This document shows positions 34,727-50,786 of a stretch of 64,000 nt of DNA, piece by piece. The notes below the pieces were generated by a model, which was not told the origin of the DNA, did no database searches, and was given only the letters and a program-made list of their open reading frames with translations. Origin of the DNA: Ramazzottius varieornatus (Eukaryota > Tardigrada > Eutardigrada > Parachela > Ramazzottiidae); NCBI GenBank assembly GCA_001949185.1, contig BDGG01000002.1:4578448-4642447 (forward strand), read 5' to 3'. The position numbers and the translations under genes are program-made. Position 1 is the stretch's first letter; each line of letters opens with the position of its first letter.

Positions 34727-36700
34727 ATGGCTTTTTACTTCGTATTGTTTTCCTCGCTTGCCTTGTCCGCTTATGGATACACGGTTCCTGAACAGGTAAT
34801 ATGGCCAATCAACAGCTCGATTTTTGCCGGTTTTGAGACGCCGGCAGGTGACTTCAATATAAATGGTTTCTCAAGCGGCGCACACTTTCAGGCAATAACA
34901 ATGTGCGCCACATTAGATAGTTTAGTTCAGTTCCCGTCTGTTTCATTTGTCGCATTTTTGTGGCTTGAACTCTAACATTCATTTTATGTTGCAGTTCTTG
35001 GAGTACTACAACGAGCTGGAAGGGAACTTGGGGAACAAGATGGCTTTGAACCCAGCCAAAGAACAACTCACAGGTATCCACGCTTTGTTCGAACGTTCAT
35101 TACGACATGCTTTGTGGACTTCACTATCGAGTTATGTAATGCTGACCGAAGTGCCTTTGTGTGTTTTTCAGAGTGCATAGAAATGCGCGGCGAACCTGGC
35201 GTTTATCAGGTTTCCAGTGCTGGGCAGCAGATGGCTTGCGGGATCTTTCTTGTTGGTCCAGTGGACGCACAAGTGGAGATTGACTTCCTCACTTTCGATG
35301 TTGACTGCAAGGATGGAGGCATTGTTGGCGTAAGTTATGTCGGTTCTGTGTTTGCCGTAGCTTTGGATAACCGTCATCCAGCAGTCACATAATCACGTCA
35401 CTCAAAATTTGATCCTTACCTGAGAAGCTTCTGACAAAAGGGTGTCGGCGATCAGCTTTCCGCGCATAGTGCAGTGAAAATTCCCATTGTCTCAGGGAGA
35501 AAATATTCTAAAGAGATGTTTACATTTTGGTAAACTTTTGTTTCTCCATCATTTTGTCGGAGATTATTGAACCGGCCAACCTTGTCCGTTATATAGACGT
35601 CTGTATATAGACTGTAGTAACTGTTTATTTCGGTTTGAAAGAAAGCCATTATTATTGGTGTTGGCACGTAGGTTCTGGACGGATGGGAGCAAAATGGTGC
35701 CGTATTTCCGGACGCCGAAGACATGGGACAAGATGGGGTTCGACACTTGACATACTGTGGTCACAACCGTCCAAAGCATGTTTTCCGATCAACGGGTAAC
35801 ATGGCTCTCGTTCAATACCGCCTTCCAGGAGCCGCAACTGGTTTCATCATCCGAGTAACCTTCCCCACGAACCCAAGACGTAAGCGCGTCCTCCATTGAA
35901 ATTTCAAATCGTCAACGAGGCTCTTTCTGATTGCTCCACTCGACGTCTAAATTGATAGTAAAACTGTCAAGAGGCTGTACTGCCGCGTGACATATTTCCG
36001 TTGTAGCGTGTAACATTGTGTCGGCTCTTCCCGAGGGCAAGTTCACCCTGCGCAACTACGGCCTGAAGGTTAACTGCAGTGTGATGGCCATGTATCCCGA
36101 ACGACTGACCTTCACTTACGTCAATGTTGGCGTCAATGAAGCCTTGAAGGCCGGGTCACATGCTATCTCGGCGCTCAAGCCCTCCGGAAAGGTAACATCT
36201 TGGAAATAAATGGGTCAATAAACAGGAAAAATCGTTCGAGCTGTCTCAGTTTGACATGAAGGTCTTGGATAACAGTTGTAATGCTCTTTTATTGGTGAAC
36301 TAGAGCTTTTGTCATCAGAAATTACTGTATGCTTGCTGACTATCTATTGCAGTGTTCCGCCGGAAGTAAGGAAGACGTCGTTGAAATTCGAGGCGGTGGG
36401 GCGATCGAACTAAAACGCACTAGCGTATTCAAAAAATATTGCGGCTTTCATCCATTCACCCGTAAGTTATTTCTGGTTCGTTTAAGGTGACTTTCGCATT
36501 GCTCAGAGATAATAGCTTTTCGGTATTTCAACAACGGGAGAATGTTATTGACAGGCGAATCGCACAACGTCCTGTGTGGAGCGACGATAGTTCGTCTAGT
36601 CTCCAGCGGCAAGTACGACAACATGGTGAATGTCGAGCTAGCTGAGCCTCTAGAGGAATCCCTGTCTGACATGGAGATGGACAAGATTTCAACCTGCTAA
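34727..36700 (+). CDS. CRHBP: Corticotropin-releasing factor-binding protein
   Basis: Signal peptide MAFYFVLFSSLALSAYG in exon 1 (34727-34795). Later exons give ECIEMRGEPGVYQVSSAG, ACGIFLVGPVDAQVEIDFL, TFDVDCKDGGIVGVLDGWEQ, NGAVFPDAEDM, TGNMALVQYRLPGAATGFII, PCNIVSALPEGKFTLRNYG, a CSAGSKEDVVEIRGGGAIEL block, and CGATIVRLVSSGKYDNMVNV, ending MDKISTC*. The order, cysteines and signature phrases (EMxGEPGVYQ, FDVDC, DGWExNG, FPCN-IVS, VRLVSSGK) match the CRH-BP family, about 310 residues. It is a secreted protein that sequesters CRF/DH44-type peptides. Intron 1 contains a palindromic element. Seven exons. Confidence 0.95.
34836..34941. mobile_element. Palindromic MITE-like element, copy 6 (CRHBP intron 1)
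   Basis: Core CTCAAGCGGCGCACACTTTC...AATGTGCGCCACATTAG, with outer arms GAGACGCCGGCAGGTGACTT and AGTTCAGTTCCCGTC. The outer arms are more decayed than the core. Confidence 0.6.
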
Positions 36701-37686
36701 TTGTATTCCTGATGATCCGCTTAACTTTTTGCTTTTCTCACAGCAACCTGTGATGAGATGATCTCGATGGTAAAATTTTCTTTTCCCTCTTGCACAGGAA
36801 TGCTGACGTTCTCAAGTTCATGACGAGCTTTGACGACATTAGGGACCTGCCTGGTGAACTAATTGGCTGCGTAGCTTGCTTCCATAAAACTTTCTCCGCT
36901 AATCATCATCACCGTTTTTGCTCCACTGATAGACTAGACCACTATGAGAAAATGTAGCGCTCGCCTGCTCCCTGTTACTCATTCAACTGGAAGAGCAATC
37001 GTGCGCACTGAACGGGGTAGCAATGTCGGCCTTAAAAGTTTTGACTTCCGGGTGCGGTCCGGCAAGATAGGATACCTCCCTCGAGAGTCTCTTGTTGGCA
37101 GCTTTACAATATATCGAGTCAAAAAAGTATTGATGACAAGGTAGATGAGACATAAAGCATAGAAGAGTGGCAAATGCAACTTTAGGTGGCGAACCATGCT
37201 GACCATTGTCCAGGCGCTGTGGGTTCGCACCTTGGATACACTTGTACGCTGCGTTATGTACACCGGTACACTGGACAAGGTTTAATGAGAGCTATCGAAT
37301 GATTTCAGGCTCTTATTGATTGGTCGCCGAGCGGATCTCAGTTGACGGCTGCTTCCGTAGTTTGTGATCTCCCAGGTCTCAGAAGAAATCTTCCAGTAGT
37401 TCTTGTGGTATCCTTGGACATTTGTTGATGAACACTGAACGGTAATCAGTGCGAAGTAGAGCTTGGAGCTGGAGTACCAAATCTTATACGTCAAGCTGCT
37501 CAAGCATCCCTTCTCGTACCTAACTCGTAAGTACTAAGTAGAGGCTCGATAACGTGTCTTGATATCCAAAAGTTCCTTTGCAGTTTGCACTGTTTCGCTT
37601 GCAGGTTTTGAGGTTAATGCGCTTGCAGGTTGGAAAGAACCATCTCTGCGGCCTCCTCATCAGGTCCTTCCAAAGTCTGCATCAAG
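36701..37686. other. Intergenic region CRHBP-HSD
   Basis: About 1 kb without a recognised gene. The first part is presumed CRHBP 3' UTR. An acceptor-like TTGCACAG followed by an open stretch at 36800-36890 might be an unused or alternative 3' exon. Otherwise I see nothing. Confidence 0.35.
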
Positions 37687-39512
<1,826 letters not shown>

Positions 39513-39856
39513 TGTTTGCAACTGATGTCAGTATGAGTATGCTCTCTAATATCATGTCACGTTCCGCAATACTCTAAATTTTATCCGCGTAGTTCTTCCT
39601 GTTTTCAAGGTATGTGGTCATCGTTCTTATTTTAACGCCAAGTACTTAGTCTTTCTCATTTTTGGTTTTAGTATACGTCTTCATCTGTGATGCTATTCTG
39701 TCATTCTAGAAGAGTAAACGTTCCAGTTCCACAACCGAACAACGGGATGGTAGAGCTCGGAAGCTACTCTGGCAAAACCTGATGGTGGTCTTAGCTCAAG
39801 CTGAAGCTTCTATTTTTTATAAACGATACAGTGTATCGTACGGAAGTCCAGGTCCC

Positions 39857-40990
39857 TCAAGGTGCTTGGAGACTGGCATTTCCTGTAAGCGGTGATGGAG
39901 GAAGCATGCTACCTCCAGCATTCATTTGGGAAGGCATCATACCCATGGGGAACTGGGCATCTCCTTGGTAGTTGGTCTGACTGAACCCGGGACGTTCTCC
40001 CATCTGGCTTTGTGGTTGGTACGGCTGGGGCATTGCCATGTTCATCATCTCCCACTGAGCCTGCGGACCATCATGTCCATGAGGCTTCTTGTCTTCCTCG
40101 GATTCGGACGACTGTTCGAACACCAGGTTGGTCTTAGTCTCCAGTTTCACCTTCACATGTCCGCCTTTTAGAATCTGTCGTAGGATGGCAGAGGCGACTT
40201 TGTTCTCGTTGGAGTGACCGGGTCGCTGAGGTTCTTGCGGAGGTCGCACGAATGGTGGTAGCTGGGAAGGATCAAATGGAGAGGATGGCATTGGGTGCAT
40301 CCAGCCGTTGCCTTCAGGCCTTTGACTGCTCGACCAAGAACCCATTGGTCCCGGGAAGCTGGACTGCGAATTCCACTCTGAAGGACACTGCGCACATGGA
40401 AAGGGAAAGGATGCGGAAGGCATCTGCGTATCGTTCGAAGAACCTTTAATGGGAAAGACCGGCATCGGCATCAATGGCATGGGCACGAAATTCGAATTCT
40501 GAGGAAAACTTGCGATCTGATCGCCGTTGGCGAAAACGTCAGAGGAACCCCATCCGGGTGAGGCTCCTTCGAAGTCTGTAGGTAAGGATTCTGCAGAAGG
40601 TCCATCACTGCTGGTTCCGTTGGTCACAACTCCTCCAATGGGTACTTTAGTGTTAGTCGTAGGTCCGGCTGGCTGGGAACCGTTGAGAGACTGGGATTTT
40701 GATGGCACAGTGTCTTCCGCGAACGAAAACGCTGGACTGGAACCGCGAATCGGTGAGGCCGCCGACTGGGCAACTGAATAAGCTGGAGCAGCGGGAGGTA
40801 ACGGGCGGACTGGAAGGACTTGCGAAGTCGGACTTCCGGGAGGCTTATCCGCGGCTGATCCACCGGATGAGGTCGAGTTGTTGAGTGCAGCTGGCTTGCC
40901 GTGGGGGTTTCGTAGTGGTAAGTTGAGGCGCTGAGCGTATGTGACGTGTCCTGCCGCCACCAGGAATAACAGGACGCGGAGGGAACTCAT
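39857..40990 (-). CDS. Secreted Pro/Ser/Met-rich low-complexity protein
   Basis: A single-exon open frame of 377 codons. The N-terminus SSLRVLLFLVAAGHVTYAQ is a signal peptide with a likely cut after TYA. The rest is rich in Pro, Ser, Gly, Gln and Met, with NXS/T sites early, a CAQC motif near residue 200, a short ordered-looking stretch SAILRQILKGGHVKVKLETK around 270-290, then EQSSESEEDKK and a Met/Gln/Pro-rich tail. I recognise no family. The uninterrupted frame, signal peptide and composition support a real extracellular protein, perhaps matrix or secretion-granule related; that is speculation. Lack of introns is unusual beside its neighbours. Confidence 0.75.
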   Translation of the reverse strand: MSSLRVLLFLVAAGHVTYAQRLNLPLRNPHGKPAALNNSTSSGGSAADKPPGSPTSQVLPVRPLPPAAPAYSVAQSAASPIRGSSPAFSFAEDTVPSKSQSLNGSQPAGPTTNTKVPIGGVVTNGTSSDGPSAESLPTDFEGASPGWGSSDVFANGDQIASFPQNSNFVPMPLMPMPVFPIKGSSNDTQMPSASFPFPCAQCPSEWNSQSSFPGPMGSWSSSQRPEGNGWMHPMPSSPFDPSQLPPFVRPPQEPQRPGHSNENKVASAILRQILKGGHVKVKLETKTNLVFEQSSESEEDKKPHGHDGPQAQWEMMNMAMPQPYQPQSQMGERPGFSQTNYQGDAQFPMGMMPSQMNAGGSMLPPSPLTGNASLQAP

Positions 40991-42849
40991 GTTTTTCCTG
41001 TTGTTGTCCTTATCGGAAAGAACTCGAGAAATAGATGGATGGATGCTTTCACGTGTATACCCTTGAACGTAGCCAGTTTAAATGCCGCGTACATAAAGTG
41101 GGACTTGACCATGGACAGATGGCAGAAATTTTTCTTGATGATGCGTGCAATTTTTTTGTCACATAGGTTATAACTGGAGAGGTTCCTCCACTCACTTTCG
41201 CCGCAAACAGTTCTCCCCTTTCCGTAATGCTGATTCGACTTCACGGAAGTTCCTCTTGACCAAAGTCTGAAGGACTCACCCGAGGGCCGCTTTTGATGAA
41301 GTTTTGTGCGTAAATATCAAGCTTTCGGCCTTGAGGTTCTCCGGAAAGGGGAAGCATCAAGCGAGCCCCGGCGATTTTGTGAGAATTTTCTAGTTTTTTA
41401 TTTGTACCGGAAGCCGGGACAAGATGCTGAGATAACGTATTTATCTTGGTCTCCGGTCATTCAAGTTTTGACTAACGACAGAGACACAACATCAACATTC
41501 AGTCGTCTCGTGGCTTTTATTTATTCCGTAGTCCGTACACTCGCCTGGCCTGAATGCGGGCATGGACAAAACTGTGGGCAGCGGAGCGAAGTCAAACAAA
41601 TCAATCGGAGCAATGCCGCTGTCGATAGTTGCCCATACTTTTGTCCATGCCCACATTTAGGCCAGGCGCGTGTACCGGTATTATGCATCATAAATGCTTA
41701 TGGGTGCCTGGTCGACTGTCAACTAGCCGGAACTACTGTAAACAACCGTTGCGTAGTCGAAGAAAAAGTTGTCAAGTGTTGGCGATTGACGGGGACCGAA
41801 AGAGATTTATGCTGCTGAGGTCCAATCAAGCCGGCCTGTTCCGTTCCCGTCCAATCAGAAGAACTCTTTCTTGCTGTCAGCCCAGCAAAGCGTGGTTATG
41901 GACCTTCGGTTTTGATGGCCGATTAAGCGAACCCAGGGTTTCCGCCACCAGGGTAATCAAAGACCATGAAGCCAGCTCGTGGCCAATCGGAAGTGCAAAG
42001 GTGGTCCGTCAAGCAGCTCATAATTGTTATTATGGATGATAGACTGCACATTGGCACTGCAGCTGAAACTTCCAAGACGAAACAAATGCAACTTTTCGCA
42101 CGCTTTTATCATTCACTTCCACCGTGACGATACTTTCGTCTAATTAATATTATTTTATTGAACTTTATTGCATTTTTGCAGACACGAGCCATGCAAAAAG
42201 AGCAAGCCATAATAGTTCGTGTCAGCTTGATATTCTAAACTTATTGGCAAGAAACCATTCGGACCGGAAACTGTCACACAGTTCTGTACACGAGAGAAAA
42301 CAGTTGTACTAGTAATTACTGACATCAGTCACATGAGGCGCAAATTAAATCATAGCAAAAAAGGCAACTTCTGGTTTTCTTTGTATGACTTTATAATATT
42401 AGGGAGAAAACTGGTAGACAGAATCAATACGAAACTGATCAGCATCCCATCCATCAGTGCTTTGCCGACTGTCTTGAGCAAACGGAAAACCTGAGGGACT
42501 GAGTTCTCTGGTCGGCTTCACGAGCGTCGTGAGAAACGGCAAGTAAAGGAAAGACAGGTCATTGAACAACTCTTGCAGACTTTGCTTCCTCCTTCATCGA
42601 GGGCTCCTGTGACTTTCAGGACCGGACTTTGGAACGAAGCAAGTCGTTTGGCAGGTTAACACGGCGGTAAACAGTGACGACCCATAAAACATGCGTCGAA
42701 GATAAGCGACAGCGGGACAATTAACGACTTGCTCAACGTTGGCTCGAGTCAAGTTCAATGCCGCCGACATACTTTGGCGCCAAGAAAGAAGAGAAGAAAC
42801 TTTCTCGTAATTGATTAGTCTGTACACGGAGAAACCTTCTCTTCGCTCA
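40991..42849. other. Intergenic region with an inverted-repeat element
   Basis: About 1.9 kb without a supported gene. It holds an inverted repeat (41537-41673, listed separately) and an AT-rich stretch at 42090-42400. Open frames at 41306-42039 overlap the repeat and look like chance. Sequence just above 40991 should include the promoter of the secreted protein; a CACGTG E-box is visible at 41051-41056. Confidence 0.4.
41537..41673. mobile_element. Inverted-repeat element, 40-bp arms
   Basis: Left arm CACTCGCCTGGCCTGAATGC GGGCATGGACAAAACTGTGG, and the right arm is the reverse complement of CGCGCCTGGCCTAAATGTGG GCATGGACAAAAGTATGGGC. The arms differ at a few positions and enclose about 50 bp. 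It looks like a small non-autonomous DNA transposon, different from the AAGTGGCGCAC family. Confidence 0.65.
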
Positions 42850-44421
42850 TCACCAGTATGGTTGATGGATATCGAGATGGTTCCAACTCGCAAACTGACT
42901 CCACGCTTCCTGGATATTTATAGTGTAGGCATCGTTGTGCTTCTCCAGGGACTTACGATGCTGCGACTGACTGGTAATCAGCTGGTAATTACGGCCGGAA
43001 TTCGAGTCCCAGTGCTCTCTACCGTCCGTCCGGAAGCCGATGCAGAACTCGATAACGTCGTGTTCTTCCGCTTCGGTCGGGATGGTAATTTCGAAGCTGA
43101 ATGTGTCGTACTTGTCCGAACCGTCCGAAGCTTTTGTCGAGAACTTGCAGGGGAATTCAATGAAGGTCTGCCACTTGTTGAAGGTACAGCGGACGAAAAC
43201 GTCCTTCTTGAAAGACACGTTCTTCACCTGCAAAGAATGATAGACAAATTTTCATATGATTATGTTACGTATATGTAATCAAGTCCTTCAGGGGGAAAAA
43301 CCCGCTTCATTAAAGTTCAGTTTAGACTGCAGAGTAGGGCGCAACCGCGCAACCGTTATCACATGAAGGACTGACAAGACACTGCCGGGGAAACTACCCT
43401 AGTGAAGCGAGCCGATCGATACGGAAGTAGCGCTAATAAAACGCGCAGACGTCACCCGCAATACCTAAAAATATTATTTTCGCTTATGACGTAATACGCC
43501 AGTCATCCGGGTAACCTATATTTGCATAAAGAGCAATAATCATTGAGCAAGAGGTTAGCTTGGTTTAACTCTCAGCCTAGCTTGTATACATCCTAAACTT
43601 CTCCCAGAAATTTCTGCAGAACATCTGAGTAGGACTGAGAGGATCATATGGAGTGGACTTCCTACCTTGACAGTTCCCATGAAAGAGTCTGGGTTCTGCT
43701 TAACGATAACGTTCTCCAACCCGACAAAATTGGCTTCCAGCTTTTCTCGAAATCCGATGTAATCAGCCGCCGGCTGGCTAAAGTTCACCTGCCATTCCGA
43801 TACTTCAACCATTAAGTCTTCTTCCGTCACATCCGAGCTGCTCTTCCCGAGTATCCAGTCCGATCTGGGTTGAGGTTCCGGCACCCAGATGCGTCCATCC
43901 CATTCATCGCAGATGACTCGTATCTTGGCCAGGTCTCCTCCGGCGTCATCGGCAAACTGCACACGCTTCTTGGCAATGTTAGAGTAGTCGAAGAAATTTT
44001 TCAGGATGGGAGGGTACTTGGTTAGGCTGGAGCGTCGATGATGATGTCCATAGGAATGATAGGGACAACCTTTATCAACTGGCGCAGGATCTTCCATCGA
44101 CTCTTCTTTACGCGGGGGACTTTCTTGAGCAACTTCTTCGAGAGACTCTAGGCGTTCAACACTTCGGTTGCGGCTCTTTGCACTGAGGATTGACTGAGCA
44201 GGTATGGGAGCGGAAGAACACTTGCCCAAGGCCGGTAGCATCGGGACGAAGCCATTGCTGCGAAGGGGAATCGGCCCACGATTGGTAATTCCTCCGCTTT
44301 GTCCAACCTGCAACCCTGAGAAATACTGGGTTAACTGTGATGAAGCCAGTTGCGAAGATGAAGGGGGAAGGTAGCTCAATGTCATCAGATCACTCCTGGA
44401 CGCGGAGGGCATTTCTTTCAC
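42850..44421 (-). CDS. Protein phosphatase 1 glycogen-targeting regulatory subunit (PPP1R3-like)
   Basis: Two exons: 44421-43666 and 43227-42850. The PP1-binding RVxF motif appears as KKRVQFAD, preceded by a disordered Ser/Pro-rich region. The CBM21 glycogen-binding domain follows: ENVIVKQNPDSFMGTVKVKN, VSFKKDVFVRCTFNKWQTF, DTFSFEITIP, IEFCIGFRTDGREHWDSNSG and RNYQL. This is the standard order for PPP1R3B/C/D-type subunits that bring PP1 to glycogen to activate glycogen synthase. The CBM21 is interrupted by the intron between VK and VKN. The exact paralogue group is not assigned. The start at 44421 is the first ATG in a long open frame. Confidence 0.93.
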
Positions 44422-45475
44422 GAGGAGGAAGGAGAAGAAGACACCCGGAAGACTTTGTGGATGCTTTGAGACTGAATGAAATATTCTAAAATAGAATCAA
44501 ACATAACAGCTGATGACGTAGTAAATTCGGATTTTAACGGGCGGAACAATAGCTGGACAAGGGCTAGCAGAAGGGATACCGGAACAGGGAGTAGAACAAC
44601 GCCCCACGTTTCGACCCTTCCCTACTTCTCAGCTTCTGCCTTTCGGTCTGTCCAGAGATGCTGCTGAGGAACCAAAACAAACAACACCCTCTCGGAAAAA
44701 ATCAAAACACAGCTGATTCTAACGAGACAAGATTAGGAAGAGGGCTGCTCTGGAGCGATGTTTGCGAGATCGCTCAGTTAGTAGAATGGTGTCTCGCGTC
44801 TGCCGGATTGAGTCCGATAGATCGAAAGTTAGTCTGTCGACGGTGAAGACGGCTATGGGCTTTTCAAACCGTGACTTCTTGATCGATCACGATACACGAG
44901 CATGGGCATATCGTGCTGGGTGAATGCCTGTTCGGCTGTTCTGGTAGCTACCACCGCTACCAGCTGACTGTTCTCCTCGTTATCTCGCGTACGTGTTACC
45001 GGTACCTCCTCAAGGACGGTCATAAATACGCAACAGCATGCACAGTGCGTGGTACAGTACCAAGATCACTGGGCGTATATTCATCGTGTACGACAACCGG
45101 AAGGCGCATGTGATGACGGGATGTGCTGCTTTAGAACAGCGTGCTCCTGCACTAGCTGACACCTAGTCCAAGTACCATCATCCCCATCATGCTTTTCTGG
45201 ATGAAGCAATTTTCAAGTGGTCGAGAGACCGTGGTTAAGTTACCAACGAAAAGTTGAGGCTCTCGAGTCTGGTTAGAAACGACGTTATGCGGTTCAAAGT
45301 TCCGAGTGTATTTCAAGGGCAAGGAGCCAAGTGTCTTTGTTGAGAGTTAAACTACCGAGCGCGTTCGGTTAACGCAGATGTCGCATATCGTTAATAGGAA
45401 TACAGAATTATGCGCAGAATAAATCTTGCTCTTACTTAGACCGGGTCCTGCTGCTCTCCTCTCGTTCGCTGCGGT
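44422..45475. other. Intergenic region with tRNA-like stretch
   Basis: No protein gene is recognised. At about 44766-44846 the sequence CGCTCAGTTAGTAGAATGG resembles a tRNA D-arm/A-box and GATCGAAAG loosely resembles a B-box, so it may be a decayed tRNA or tRNA-derived repeat. It does not fold into an acceptable cloverleaf by eye, so I do not call a tRNA gene. Confidence 0.25.
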
Positions 45476-47570
45476 CTAATCATAATTAACTTTGATCTGT
45501 TTACAGATCTCTTCTATGATTTCAGCGTTCCATATAGAGTCCGCGGCTGTCATCCAAGGGCATTCCAATTTCCCTACAACAGAGCCGTATTCGAGTGCAC
45601 TGTAATTCTTGTACATACACACGTAGTATTGTAAGGGCATCTATTCTATACAGCACGACCCGACAGAATATAACCTGCGGTATCAATCATATCATACCCG
45701 CAAGAATACACTGCCGGACCTCTTCCGCCTCGTATGCCAGTCCCGACGCATTCATGTAATTCATCGGAAACTTCTGGTCGACAAAGGGCAGAACATAATG
45801 GTAATTCTTGTGCGGAGTTTTCATCTCGGTCGGTGCGAGGAAGGGAGCTTTTATCTGTCAACAAGACAGCTCGGTTTATGCCAATACGCCGCCTGTTATT
45901 CACAACCTGATGTCGCATGTGGAGAAAGGAGAGTTTCTTCCATATTCTGAGCCAAAAACCCGACCCGTTGCCCTTCCTAGAATGAACTACAACTGTTTAC
46001 GAGACAAGAAACGTCATGAGAACACACTGCAAAAAGGCATAATCAGCACAATCAATCATCAGGTCTGTTATCTGGTACCCCAGTTTTTCGCCACTTCCCC
46101 TTCTTGTTATTATTCCAGGACGGGCAATGGGTCTACTTTTTTGGCTTAGACTGTGGAGGAAAGTCTCCCCTATCCGCCTGTCATGTTGGTTTGCGGACCA
46201 AAGGCGGCGTATTGGCCTAATCTTCTTGTGAGTATGTGTGTTGGTCACCGTACAGATTGCTGACTACGTTCTACCTCAATATCCCCTTCACTTCCGATTA
46301 TTCGCGCTGAGGATGCGAGTTCCACGGTGACGGAAATAATAAAGTTCGCTAAAGCTCCATCGCTATACTGCAGTGTGATCACGGTTGTCTCATCCACGCC
46401 TAGAAGATCAAGCCACATAAGATTGCTAGTAGTTTTCCCAGGAAGATCTCGAAAGACTGGTCAGATAGAAGCAACTACTGTAAAAGTTTCACCCTTCGAC
46501 AAACCGGAAGTCACATACCATCAGAGTTGAGCGTTGCGCAGGCCCTTACGGCAACGGGTTTTTCATTCTGGAAGACGAGGTTCGCTAATTGCAAAGCATA
46601 GCAGCCAACGTTGACCAGCACTCCCCCACCAAGAGCTCGCTGAGACAGTCCAGGCGCCTCCGGAAAGTTCATTCCGAAATTCGCTATCACTAGATAAGGG
46701 TCTCCGATCGTTCTGTTAGTAACCTCTTGTTTCAGTTGCTGATACGCCGGGAAGCATCTTGACCATATAGCCTATATTTCAATATCATCAATCATATTAG
46801 GCAGTACTGTAGATGGCGCCTACAGTGATGAACTCGTACTTTGATAGCTACGTTTGTTGGCTGTTAGCAGACACAAATTTTCTGCTCCTACCTCCATTAA
46901 TAGCCGGCCTTTCTTCTTGGCAAGATTGAAAAGCTCTACGGTATCTTTCAGATGTAGAGTGAGGGGTTTCTCGCAGACGACGTGCTTGTCATGGTTCAGC
47001 ATAAGCCTGCACATCTTCACGTGCTCTGGATTGACAGTTCCAATGTAGACGACATCTGTAAGAACACCGAAGACAAGTACGAGCTATGATACATCCTTCT
47101 GAATCAACGTAACATCTCAGAACCATCCAGATCTCATTACGGTATCCTACTTTACGGTACGAGGTACCCTACTCACCTATTTCCGGATCCTCCGCTAACT
47201 CCTCGTACGATGCTACCGCCTTTGCAATACCGAACCGGCCTGCAAATTCTTCTGCTCTGTGAACATCTCGAGCTGCCACTGCGATCACCTGAAACAGAGT
47301 TACGTTTTGTGAGGTTAAACGATTGGGAAATCCACACTGAATGCAAAACAAAAACAAAATCGGCGGACGTTCGCCGTGCAGGAGATAGGGCATTACAAAC
47401 GCTTCGTTTCGACCACCAACCTGATGATGTTCAGCCGGTAAGGTGGTCATCGCTGCCACGAAGTCGTTGCTGATGCGTCCAGCTCCGATGATACCCCATC
47501 GGATCTTTCCAACTCCAGCTTCACTCTTTGCCATAGCGTACGTATACGAACTGGCAGTAGTGGAGTACAA
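45476..47570 (-). CDS. DHDH: Dihydrodiol dehydrogenase-like oxidoreductase (Gfo/Idh/MocA)
   Basis: The nucleotide-binding start is KIRWGIIGAGRISNDFVAAM. Next come VIAVAARDVHRAEEFAGRFG, VVYIGTVNPEHVKMCRLML, the CEKPLTL motif with its catalytic Lys, LLMEAIWSRCFPAYQQL, QRALGGGVLVNVGCYALQLA, VDETTVITLQYSDGALANF, IKAPFLAPTEM and a final block GLAYEAEEVRQCILAG. The last exon ends IIEEICKQIKVNYD* at 45476. This order matches animal dihydrodiol dehydrogenases (EC 1.3.1.20 / D-xylose 1-dehydrogenase type). Seven to eight exons, about 340 residues. ATGs at 47570 and 47534 are both possible; the second (MAKSEAGVGK) fits the family length better. It is a soluble NADP-dependent enzyme. Confidence 0.92.
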
Positions 47571-48383
47571 TATAGTGCTGTTGATAGTCCTCGCTTCACC
47601 TAAGGAAGAAGATCAATTCAAGTTTTGGTAAACAGTACAACGTTAGATACAACCAATTGCGAAGTACCAAAATACTGCTACGTGTACCTTGCACTTTGTA
47701 GCTAGCTTCCGAACAGTGAGGCACAAACGTTGACACTCCGACACTGTTATCTTCAGCGCGATCCGAACTTGAAAGTATGTAGAATGTCAAGCGTCCTCCA
47801 AACTTCTCCGCGCATCTTCCTCCGAGGCAGCAGACTCATTTGTGCCCGGTGACCAGGGGTAGTTCAAACTTTGAAACGATGTATGTCGGAAAGAGAATGA
47901 TCATGAGCAACAACAACCTGTTGACCCGTGGACGAATTCAAACAGCTTTAAAGACAAAAGTCAGAAGTGCGAGATCAGCTGTTTTCGCATAAACAGAAGC
48001 CCCTTTGGCGCCATCTATCGAAGTCGGCGGGAGGGTGTGACCCCAGTAACGCCTTCCTGTAGGTCCGTCTTCGTAAGAATTGGTAACCAACCAAGATTGT
48101 TCCTTGATATTAGCATAACCAATGAGAAACCCAGCCACGTTACACCTGCCTTGACTACACGTCGCTACTGTGGGCTGATTGCGTGTCTGGTCACCTTGCG
48201 GATGTCAGGCCGGCTTACCATAGAGGAAAATGACGCCAGCGTAGTTTGCTCCGATTTCTTTGGCCATTATTTCTCCGCCAACGTGATTTTCTATCATCTC
48301 TCGAGGTCAGGAATCGTTGGAGCTCCAGTTGCGATCTCGAAGCAGAGCTTGGGAGGCTTGGAAGTCCCTGAACGACTACCAAC
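47571..48383. promoter_or_regulatory. Divergent upstream region of DHDH and Sec61 alpha
   Basis: About 810 bp separate the start codons of two genes pointing away from each other. No other gene is recognised; the minus-strand open frame 47938-48138 is short and unsupported. Promoters and 5' UTRs of both genes must lie here, but I see no clear TATA box. Confidence 0.35.

Positions 48384-50786
<2,403 letters not shown>

Noticed and set aside
44766-44846. Possible tRNA gene
   Set aside because: An A-box-like CTCAGTTAGTAGAATGG is present, but the T-arm and acceptor stem do not pair and the B-box is poor. At best a decayed tRNA-derived repeat.
46110-46250. Additional DHDH exon
   Set aside because: An acceptor-like site exists but the frame hits a stop. 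Direct joining of the exon ending GSEGDIE to IKAPFLAPTEM restores the conserved family sequence, so this is intron.
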